Shown here: positions 10,733-18,424 of the stretch, one piece after another
Layout of the letters: every line of letters starts with the position of its first letter
Numbering within the stretch: the stretch's first letter is position 1
Assembly: GCF_001039355.2 (NCBI RefSeq)
Contig: NW_019776113.1
Location: 278,762-314,595 of the forward strand
Direction of reading: 5' to 3'
DNA length: 35,834 bases
DNA from: Lingula anatina
Taxonomy: Eukaryota; Brachiopoda; Lingulata; Lingulida; Lingulidae
The notes under the pieces: generated by a model
The model's database searches: none
Told to the model about the DNA's origin: nothing
Seen by the model: only the letters and a program-made list of their open reading frames with translations
Position numbers and translations under genes: made by a program

Positions 10733-11193
10733 NNNNNNNNNNNNNNNNNNNNNNNNNNNNNNNNNNNNNNNNNNNNNNNNNNNNNNNNNNNNNNNNNNNN
10801 NNNNNNNNNNNNNNNNNNNNNNNNNNNNNNNNNNNNNNNNNNNNNNNNNNNNNNNNNNNNNNNNNNNNNNNNNNNNNNNNNNNNNNNNNNNNNNNNNNNN
10901 NNNNNNNNNNNNNNNNNNNNNNNNNNNNNNNNNNNNNNNNNNNNNNNNNNNNNNNNNNNNNNNNNNNNNNNNNNNNNNNNNNNNNNNNNNNNNNNNNNNN
11001 NNNNNNNNNNNNNNNNNNNNNNNNNNNNNNNNNNNNNNNNNNNNNNNNNNNNNNNNNNNNNNNNNNNNNNNNNNNNNNNNNNNNNNNNNNNNNNNNNNNN
11101 NNNNNNNNNNNNNNNNNNNNNNNNNNNNNNNNNNNNNNNNNNNNNNNNNNNNNNNNNNNNNNNNNNNNNNNNNNNNNNNNNNNNNNNNNNNNN
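10733..11193. other. Assembly gap (461 N)
   Basis: A run of N. It truncates a WDR59 exon on its left and a LINE reverse transcriptase on its right. Any open frame drawn across it is meaningless. Confidence 1.
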
Positions 11194-11194
11194 A

Positions 11195-12040
11195 GATAGA
11201 AGACAATCTGTTAAAGTCGGCTCATTTAGCTCAAAAATAACAGTCTTAAATACCGGTGCACCACAGGGATGCGTCCTTTCACCTTGTCTTTACTCCCTTT
11301 TTACTTACGATTGCACTAGTGTAAGCGATGGGACTTTTCTCATGAAATTTGCGGACGATACTACGCTGGTGGGGCTAGTCACTGATAATGACGAGAGTAC
11401 ATATAGAGAATCTGTTGAGTCGTTGTTAAGCTGGTGCGAGAGTAATGATCTTATCTTGAACGTAGCTAAAACCAAAGAAATGATAGTGGATTTTAGAAGG
11501 AATCAGAATGTAAAGGTACCACTCACCATTGGCAATGATGAAGTTAGTAGGGTAGAGGAATTTAAACTACTTGGTATACACCTTAACAGTAAATTGAATT
11601 GGAAAGATAACACCGTAAAGAGTGTAAAGAAGGCACGGCAAAGACTGTATTTTTTAAGATCATTGAGAACTTTTACTGATAGTGTGCCTATTTTAGTCAA
11701 TTTTTATAGGTGTGTAATTGAAAGCATTCTAGCGTACGGAATTATAATATGGTATAGCGGAACAGCTGGGGAGGAAAGGAAGAAATTAGCAAACGTTGTA
11801 AAAACTGCAAGCAGGATTATCGGGCAAGATCTCCCCAAGCTGGATGATATTTTTAAGGACAGGATGGAGAAAAGAATTGTCAACACCATGAAAGACGCTT
11901 TCCATCCTGCATCCTCTCTTTTTACTTTTTTACCAAGCAACAGTAGACTTTTAACTTTTAAAGGCAGTAAACGCTTTTTAAACAGCTTTTATCCAAGTGC
12001 AGTGACGCATTTTAATTTGATCTCAAAGCTAAATTCTTAA
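11195..12040 (+). CDS. Non-LTR retrotransposon reverse transcriptase, C-terminal part
   Basis: The frame is open from the gap edge to a TAA, 281 codons. It contains the GAPQGCVLSP motif (about residues 23-32 of the fragment) and the catalytic FADD motif at 11348-11359, followed by thumb-region motifs such as LGIHL and RLYFLRSLR. No internal stop is seen, so the copy may be young or only truncated by the gap. The N-terminal endonuclease and the first RT motifs would lie in the missing sequence. An internal Met at 11342 is not a natural start. The clade call (CR1/Rex1-like) is from remembered similarity. Confidence 0.88.
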   Translation, partial: DRRQSVKVGSFSSKITVLNTGAPQGCVLSPCLYSLFTYDCTSVSDGTFLMKFADDTTLVGLVTDNDESTYRESVESLLSWCESNDLILNVAKTKEMIVDFRRNQNVKVPLTIGNDEVSRVEEFKLLGIHLNSKLNWKDNTVKSVKKARQRLYFLRSLRTFTDSVPILVNFYRCVIESILAYGIIIWYSGTAGEERKKLANVVKTASRIIGQDLPKLDDIFKDRMEKRIVNTMKDAFHPASSLFTFLPSNSRLLTFKGSKRFLNSFYPSAVTHFNLISKLNS

Positions 12041-12132
12041 TTAATTTATTTATTGTATTATTTTATTATTTTACTCTGTATATTGCTCCAATGGAAAATG
12101 ATTTCCGATTTTTATAATTGGCTAAATAAACT

Positions 12133-12171
12133 CTTATCTTATCTTATCTTATCTTATCTTATCTTATCTTT
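12133..12171 (+). repeat. (CTTAT)n LINE tail
   Basis: Nearly eight tandem CTTAT units directly after the LINE 3' UTR. Confidence 0.9.
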
Positions 12172-12172
12172 A

Positions 12173-13380
12173 GTGCGAACTATGTATGTCAGTCGAAACT
12201 GGGACTGTCACGTTGCACAGAGCAAGTGACTGGAGAGCGTTTTTCTCGGTAAATCTTGCATTTCGGTTGAAAAAAATTAATGTTCAGCTTTTCAAGTCTA
12301 TATTTATAGTATACAATGTGTCACTGTCATAGTGAGAGTTGTTATGGAAAATAATACGTGAAAAATTGACATCGGTGCTGGAGATCAACCATGTTGCCAT
12401 AACATACAGTGTATATGGTTTTAGAAAGGAAAAATCTGCCTTTCAAGTTACATAGCTTTGGGTTTGCCAACTAAAAGGTGAGTCTTTTTTTTTTTTAATT
12501 CACTATGTTTCACATAAGCGCCGAAATGTATAGAAATGATTTTGGAGTAACCTCCCTTCGCATAGTTCAGATGCACTTGTTGACGTTCGGTTCAACTTCA
12601 GTACTAGTCAATGTTACATTTTGTTGCAAAGTTACAGTTGTACTCTGTTTACATAAAATGTGTACTTGCGTACATTGTACCTTTATCCGTTGTATTTCCT
12701 TATGGAGTTGGAATCTAGACCTTTTCCAAAATAGGGGGTGTGTGTCTATACACACCTGTTAACTAGCACATTGCGCAATCAGCATTACAGGTGTACTAAA
12801 TGTCTTTCTTGGGCAGGTTCCAAAGTTGTTTTACATTATAAGTTCAAATATTGTGATTTTTTAACAATTTTTTTCAATTTATCTGAAATTGTTGGTATTA
12901 AAACAAAAGTCTTCAAATTAAACAAGTTTTTAAAAAATAGTTTGTCAAGGCACAGCCACACTTTATGACCTATGCATTGTGCTTTTTCAGTTTTAGTGAA
13001 ATGTTGACAGCATACCTATCCCTGCCTAAGCTATAGCATGAGAATGGACTAGATGGCATGAAATGATGAAAAGATACCAGTTAGACAAGAAGGTAATTAA
13101 GTTTATATATATATATATAAAGCCAATACTTCTGTATTTTTTATAACTGGCCTATTACTAGTAGTAGGACCAAGGAATTATTATTACTATATAGTATGGT
13201 AAGAAATTACTTTGATAAACAACTGGTGTGAGACTGACAATGAGGTGAGTTTTTTTTTTTTTTTTTAATCTATGGATTTTTCATTAAAGTTCAGTTTTTA
13301 TCTGCTTTGTATAAATTTCTTGTTTCTACATGTATGATTTTATCATTTTATTATATTTATTTTTAACAGATTCCTGAATT
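12173..13380. other. Unassigned AT-rich sequence
   Basis: Short frames only, plus poly-T tracts and a (TA)n run near 13104-13121. Around 13005-13060 a plus-strand frame reading AYLSLPKL, a stop, then HENGLD faintly resembles N-terminal hAT/ZNF862-type sequence and may be part of the relic that follows. Confidence 0.35.
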
Positions 13381-13915
13381 TCATATCAGCTGACAATAAG
13401 GGAAGAGGTGTTCTGGTCAAGACCAGGGAAAATTATTTTCCATACGATTTTGTTTGATGGTGCTGTTGATGCAGGTGTGACTGAACAATAGATGGTGTTT
13501 TGTAGAGTCTTGGATATTTTTTACCCTAGAAACCTTTCTCATAGCAGACAAGTTCTGGAACATTATTTTCTTCAAGTATTATACAGGATGGGCTTTGACC
13601 CAGAAGACTTCCATTGAGAGTGGCCTGCATAGGTGGCATGTTTATAGTGAATAAAAGTAAAGATGTGTACTGATTTGTTTCAAGGCTAGGAGACCAGACA
13701 AATATTAGAATACATACAATAATGCTAATTGAAATTGCCTTGTTCAGCTTGTCCACTTCTCAGGTGGAGAGAGGATACAGTGCTCTCAAAAGAATTGAAT
13801 CTAACTGGAGGTCAAGTTTGGGGAATATTATGCTTAAGTTAACAAAATTTTGACAGCAGTTTTATATGGGCCAAGTTTTGATGATAATTTAGGCAAGGAA
13901 TCTATCAACCACTGA
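13381..13915 (+). pseudogene. Decayed hAT-family (ZNF862-like) transposase relic
   Basis: Several fragments in different plus-strand frames follow the order of a hAT transposase. First comes FDGAVDAGVTEQ (13456-13488), the catalytic-domain segment that includes the first Asp region, then a stop, then MVFCRVLDIFYPRN. After a frame change, EIALFSLSTSQVERGYSAL and KRIESNWRSSLGN (13731-13850) give the C-terminal dimerisation region. After another frame change come GPSFDD and KESIN. At least two internal stops and two frameshifts show that it is dead. Much of the core domain between the fragments is missing. No terminal inverted repeats were identified. The family is assigned by motif memory. Confidence 0.75.
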
Positions 13916-13930
13916 GTGGCAGGGTGACAC

Positions 13931-14866
13931 TCTGGGAAAACAGCCCAATTTTGAACTTGAAAATGGATTTCGTTTTCTGATTGTCATATCCAGGTAAATG
14001 ACCTGGCCATTGAAGATTCTAAGGAAATAAAAAAAATTGAAACATACTTGTATACTGATTTTTTTTTTTTTTTTTCATTTTTAATGCACTTTGATATGTA
14101 TTTAATTACAAATTATATTCAAGAATTTTCAGCTGGGGATGATCTTAATTGTATGTCAGTTTTGGCAAAAAGTAATATTCATAACTTGCTGGGGCAGGTG
14201 CTTCTCCTGCCCTCAGAATAGACATATCAAGTTGGCCAAAGAGTTTATTGGAGCCTTGTTAACTGCTTTAATTTAAAAGGCAAAAAGTTTCAAAAAAACT
14301 TTCAAAAAGTTCTGTGTATATTCATGAGGCTGAATGAACATTTCCCAGGGACAGTGTTTTAAGGACAGGAGTTTGAAATGTTTACTTAGTTTTGTTTATC
14401 ACATAGATTTCAAAATTTTGGACTTTTAAAAAGAGAAATGTAAATTTTAAATAGATTAGGGATATATATATATTTTTTAATTACAATTGGAAGGGTCTTA
14501 TTTTAAATAGTTTAATATGTAAGAGACAAAAATAGTACTAGTACATAGAAATAAATATTGAGCAGTAAAATAAGAGAACAAGGCAGAAGTGCAGATCTTA
14601 ATATAATGAATAAACCGGTGTTGAATGATTTTTTTTTTATCAAAACCCTCTCAGGCTTTAAAAAGTACAACCTGGCCATATGCCAGAACTTCATTGTAAA
14701 TATTTATCCAATTAAAAAAAATATTGTTTTATTTATAACTAGATCTAGCAATATCTTTCTATATCGGTCAAAATTCACACTGGATTTCTTGTGGAGTGGA
14801 TCATAACTATAGTCTACAATTTTTGATGTTTTAAGAATGAAGCATATAACTCTTGGAATATTTCTA
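13931..14866. other. Unassigned AT-rich flank of the retroelement
   Basis: No recognisable gene. It contains poly-T tracts, a small GC-rich hairpin (GGGCAGG/CCTGCCC, about 14191-14212) and AT-rich sequence up to the 5' LTR. Confidence 0.4.
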
Positions 14867-15156
14867 TGATAAGGTTATTTAGGTGTAAAGCTGAGGGACT
14901 GTGGAAGTATTCTATTCACACATACTTGAATGAAGTCAAAAATTGAAGATGTGCTGGCATGCATTAGGTGTGTGTGAAAGTTATCTTCCAGAGTTTCTCA
15001 GTGGAAAGTCAAAGAAATAAACATGAAACAATGTTATTTTGACTAGTAATCTGTAATAAAAATCTAAGTGAAATTCAATAAAGCAACTATTCTGATTTTG
15101 GAACTGGACGGTATTTGAGTTGTCTCTTATAACTACTCCGACATCGCGCATTGATA
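14867..15156 (+). repeat. 5' LTR
   Basis: Aligns with 26012-26295 from TGATA to TTGATA, with best agreement in the last 150 bases (AATAAAGCAACT, GTTGTCTCTTATAAC, CTCCGACATCGCG). AATAAA at 15077-15082 is the probable poly(A) signal. Boundaries are inferred from where similarity stops and from the adjacent primer site. Confidence 0.75.
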
Positions 15157-15159
15157 AAT

Positions 15160-15172
15160 TGGTGGAGGTACC
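15160..15172 (+). promoter_or_regulatory. Primer binding site, tRNA-Ala-like
   Basis: TGGTGGAGGTACC lies four bases past the LTR end. Its complement ends in CTCCACCA, the 3' end I associate with tRNA-Ala. The inner bases have not been checked against a real tRNA set. Confidence 0.6.
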
Positions 15173-15218
15173 AAACTTTTAATAACATTGTTTAAAAGGA
15201 AGATCCCAGACTTTCACA

Positions 15219-16589
15219 ATGAAAAAATATTCTCCTAAAGAAACACGAAGTTATACATCAGCTGCCAGAAAAATGGAAAGAGACATCATAAAAGATAAAT
15301 TGAGAACTATCAATGAAGATGTCGGAGAGAATGAAAATGATAAAAATCCAGAAAGCACAAAGGCAGCAAAATTAATACCAGATGCTATGATGTCGCCAAT
15401 TTACACGAGTTCAGTAACTATAACACCAAGCAGACAGCATTCTCCACTGCAAGCTACTGGTATCAGCAAACCAACTGCAGTGATGGAAAACTACACCATG
15501 ATTCCAAGTGTACGTCCAAAGGCAATGAGCACAGAGAGCCAGCAGTTTCCATGGCATCCAAGTGATCAAGGAACGTCTATGCGGGCAAGTGTTCATCAGA
15601 CCCCAGAAGTTACAACAGCTACGAGACATTTTCCACCTTATGACAATCTCCTAACCACAACAGCAAGTCGAGAAGTTCCCCATACATCATCAGCTAGCCA
15701 GTCAACGAATAGAGAGCAACCGATAAACAATTCTGTTGTTATTACAATTCCTCAACATGTAAGCCCACTGCCATTTCAAGGAGAAAGTTGTGAAAATGGA
15801 AGGGAATGGATAGAGAAGTACATTCAATATTGTACACTAATGAAATATTCAAATGAACAGAAAGTGTCACTTTTTCAATTTTTTATGACTGGAAAAGCAA
15901 GACAATGGTTTTTATCTTTGGAAGACAATGTGAAAAATAATTTTGATTCTTTAGTAACACATTTCAAACAGAGATATGGTGAAAATAATCTATCTATCAG
16001 AGCCAAAATGGTTCATTTATTTTCTTTGAAGCAAAATTGTGAAAATGTACAAGACTACATTGCAAAAATGATAAATCTAGGGAAAGACACAAATCTTCCC
16101 GAAGAACATCTCAAAATGGCTATCATAAATGGTTTAGATAGTAGCATTAAAATAATAGTGGTGCAGCAAAATCCAAGATCAATTAATGACTTGATAAAAT
16201 CTTCAGTCTTAGCAGAAAATGCTGTCAAGGAAAATAGTTCAGCTACTGTAAGTGCACTTGAGCACAGCATTGAGAAAGTAGTAGAGAATAGTTTACATAA
16301 AATGAGTGACATGTTTCAAAACTTGAAGTGTGAAAATGCAGAGGTTAGTGTTGCAAATGGCACAGACAAATCTAATTCGCAACAAGTTTACTTTCAGACG
16401 GGAGGAAGAACATATAACCCTCCGAACAGAAATTCTAGGCCATGGCAGAGCTGGCGCAGAAGAGAAGCAAGATGCAGTTATTGTGGTGAGTACCATCCTC
16501 CAAACAAATGTAGAGCTAAAAACAAACAATGTTTTAATTGTAGGAAAATGGATCATTTTGCGGTGGTTTGCCGATCTGTTAAACAATAG
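15219..16589 (+). CDS. gag: Gag polyprotein, copy 1
   Basis: 456 residues starting at the first ATG after a leader of about 60 bases. Residues 1-180 are a low-complexity, Ser/Thr-rich N-terminal region. The retrotransposon capsid domain spans roughly 185-345, with FQGESCENGREW and ARQWFLSL. The nucleocapsid has two adjacent zinc knuckles near the C-terminus: a compact CX2CX3HX4C (CSYCGEYHPPNKC) and a standard CX2CX4HX4C (CFNCRKMDHFAVVC). It ends at UAG, and the downstream protease frame is the same frame, so readthrough would give Gag-Pol. The product would package element RNA in cytoplasmic particles. In the second knuckle, Asp replaces the Gly seen in copy 2. Confidence 0.9.
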   Translation: MKKYSPKETRSYTSAARKMERDIIKDKLRTINEDVGENENDKNPESTKAAKLIPDAMMSPIYTSSVTITPSRQHSPLQATGISKPTAVMENYTMIPSVRPKAMSTESQQFPWHPSDQGTSMRASVHQTPEVTTATRHFPPYDNLLTTTASREVPHTSSASQSTNREQPINNSVVITIPQHVSPLPFQGESCENGREWIEKYIQYCTLMKYSNEQKVSLFQFFMTGKARQWFLSLEDNVKNNFDSLVTHFKQRYGENNLSIRAKMVHLFSLKQNCENVQDYIAKMINLGKDTNLPEEHLKMAIINGLDSSIKIIVVQQNPRSINDLIKSSVLAENAVKENSSATVSALEHSIEKVVENSLHKMSDMFQNLKCENAEVSVANGTDKSNSQQVYFQTGGRTYNPPNRNSRPWQSWRRREARCSYCGEYHPPNKCRAKNKQCFNCRKMDHFAVVCRSVKQ

Positions 16590-16604
16590 GGGTACGGGCA
16601 CAAT
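16587..16604 (+). promoter_or_regulatory. Candidate UAG readthrough site, copy 1
   Basis: The gag stop TAG is followed in frame by GGG TAC GGG CAC AAT, with no other stop before protease. The same 18 bases recur in copy 2. UAG followed by G recalls gammaretroviral Gag-Pol readthrough. A structural element downstream is unproven. Confidence 0.6.
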
Positions 16605-17502
16605 GTGAAATCTTCAATCTCTGATCAAAATGTGGACATGAGTGAAATTTTTTCTGAAGATCCCCAAAACAACAATTTAATTCAGGTTTTTATTGGCAAA
16701 AATTCAGTTTTATCCTTAGTTGATACAGGGGCAAGTATATCCTGTATATCCAAGAAGACATTTGAAAGAATAGATTCAGAATTCAAAAGTTCTATGCAAA
16801 GTTCAAAAATCAAAAGTATATCTGGTGTAGGAGGTCAAAAATATAACACCTTAGGTCAAACCCTTTTGAAACTGAAGATTGGATGTCAAACATTATGTAA
16901 AATCCTGTGAAGTTTGTCAAAGGTCAAAAAGAAAATATCAACATCATCCAGCTCCATTGCAACCATTACCTATCAATGATGTTTTCCATACATGGCATAT
17001 GGACATTTTAGGGCCACTACCAGAGACAAATGAGAGATATAAATATATTTTGTTAGTGGTAGAGTCATTTTCTCGTTGGCCAGAGGCATTTCCATTGAAA
17101 ACTCAAGAGGCTTCTGAAATTGCAGAAATATTGTATTCTCAAGTCTTTACTCGATATGGGGCACCAAAGGTTTTAGTTTCAGATAGAGGTGCAAATTTTA
17201 GGTCAAAGTTGGTTAAAGCTTTGTGTGACATCTATCAGATAGAAAGAGTGTGTACGTCTGCATATCATCCACAAAGTAACAGTGTGTGTGAGAGAATGAA
17301 CAGTTTCATTAGCCAAGCTTTGAGATCAATCTGTGCGAAAAATCAAAAAGATTGGGCATCTTTACTTCCTTCAGTGATGATGGCATACAGATCAACACCA
17401 TCAACTGCCACTGGTTATTCACCTTTTCATATATTGTTTGGAATGGAAATGGAGACTCCTTTTGATAGGATAGTTAAGCCAGAGAAAGATATAACATCAT
17501 CT
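16590..17502 (+). pseudogene. pol: Protease-integrase deletion derivative, copy 1
   Basis: Begins as protease in the gag frame, with the active-site DTGA at about 16722-16733. At 16881-16890 it jumps into integrase in another frame. About 2.4 kb present in copy 2 (rest of protease, all of RT and RNase H, the integrase HH pair) is missing. The integrase part keeps the zinc-site Cys pair and all three DDE acidic residues (WHMDILG, VSDRGANF, CERMNSF) and stays open to the N at 17503. Because the fusion is out of frame, no functional Pol can be made from it. Confidence 0.9.
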
Positions 17503-17503
17503 N
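17503..17503. other. Single-N junction between element copies
   Basis: The sequence before the N is integrase. The sequence after it is the middle of gag, matching 15684 onward. ACATCATC occurs on both sides, so an assembler may have joined two copies at a short shared string. Confidence 0.85.
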
Positions 17504-18409
17504 ACATCATCAGCTAGCCAGTCAACGAATAGAGAGCAACAGGTAAACAATTCTGTTGTTATTACAATTCCTCAACATGTAAGCCCACTGCCATTTCAAG
17601 GAGAAAGTTGTGAAAATGGAAGGGAATGGATAGAGAAGTACATTCAATATTGTACACTAATGAAATATTCAAATGAACAGAAAGTGTCACTTTTTCAATT
17701 TTTTATGACTGGAAAAGCAAGACAATGGTTTCTGTCTTTGGAAGACAATGTAAAAAATAATTTTGATTCTTTAGTAACACAATTCAAACAGAGATATGGT
17801 GAAAACAGTCTATCTATCAGAAACAAAATGATTCATTTATTTTCTTTGAAGCAAAATAGCGAAAATGTTCAAGACTATATTGCAAAAATGAAAAATCTAG
17901 GGAAAGACACAAATCTTCCCGAGGAACATCTCAAAATGGCTATCATAAATGGTTTAGATAGTAGAATTAGAACAATAGTGATGCAGCAAAATCCAAGATC
18001 AATCAATGACTTGATAGAATCTTCAGTCTTAGCAGAAAGTGCTGTCAAGGAAAATAACTCAGCTACTGTAAGTGCACTAGAGCACAACATTGAGAAAATA
18101 GTGGAAAGTAGTTTACAGAGAATGATTGACATGTTACAAATCACACCAAAACAAAATACTGAGGTTAATGTTGCAAGAGGCATAGACCAATCTAATTCTC
18201 GACAAGTCTATTTTCAGAAAGAGGGCCAAACATCAAAACCTCCAAGCAGAAGTTACAGGCAATGGTCAGGTCAGCGCAGAAGGGAAGCAAGGTGCAATAA
18301 TTGTGGTGAGTACCATCCTCCTAACAATTGCAGAGCAAAAAATAAGACTTGTTTCAAATGTCAAAAAATGGGTCATTTTGCAGTGGTTTGCCGTTCCGTT
18401 AAACATTAG
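17504..18409 (+). CDS. gag: Gag polyprotein, copy 2 (5' truncated at the N)
   Basis: Open from the N to UAG, 301 codons, lacking about 155 N-terminal codons compared with copy 1. The capsid domain and both zinc knuckles (CNNCGEYHPPNNC and CFKCQKMGHFAVVC) are present. Capsid residues are about 90% identical to copy 1 by eye, and the segment before the knuckles is more diverged. The Met at 17660 is internal, not a start. It is followed in frame by pol after one UAG. Confidence 0.88.
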   Translation, partial: TSSASQSTNREQQVNNSVVITIPQHVSPLPFQGESCENGREWIEKYIQYCTLMKYSNEQKVSLFQFFMTGKARQWFLSLEDNVKNNFDSLVTQFKQRYGENSLSIRNKMIHLFSLKQNSENVQDYIAKMKNLGKDTNLPEEHLKMAIINGLDSRIRTIVMQQNPRSINDLIESSVLAESAVKENNSATVSALEHNIEKIVESSLQRMIDMLQITPKQNTEVNVARGIDQSNSRQVYFQKEGQTSKPPSRSYRQWSGQRRREARCNNCGEYHPPNNCRAKNKTCFKCQKMGHFAVVCRSVKH

Positions 18410-18424
18410 GGGTACGGGCACAAT
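18407..18424 (+). promoter_or_regulatory. Candidate UAG readthrough site, copy 2
   Basis: TAG GGG TAC GGG CAC AAT, identical to copy 1, then GCG AAT and on in frame to pol without another stop. The first ATG in pol is not until 18455. Confidence 0.62.

Larger units (their letters stand above)
11194..12172 (+). mobile_element. Non-LTR retrotransposon 3' end, CR1/Rex1-like
   Basis: The element is cut by the gap on its 5' side. It includes the end of the reverse transcriptase, about 90 bases of 3' UTR with AATAAA (12125-12130), and a terminal CTTAT repeat. Short tandem-repeat tails rather than poly(A) are typical of the CR1/Rex1 side of the jockey superclade. It sits upstream of minus-strand WDR59 and may lie in one of its introns. 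Confidence 0.85.

Noticed and set aside
10580-11240. Long open frames spanning the N run
   Set aside because: They are open only because N codons cannot be stops. Only the flanking real sequence was used.
12738-12968. Possible N-terminal zinc-finger part of the hAT relic
   Set aside because: Only a vague match (a His pair near KNSLSRHSH); not enough to extend the relic.
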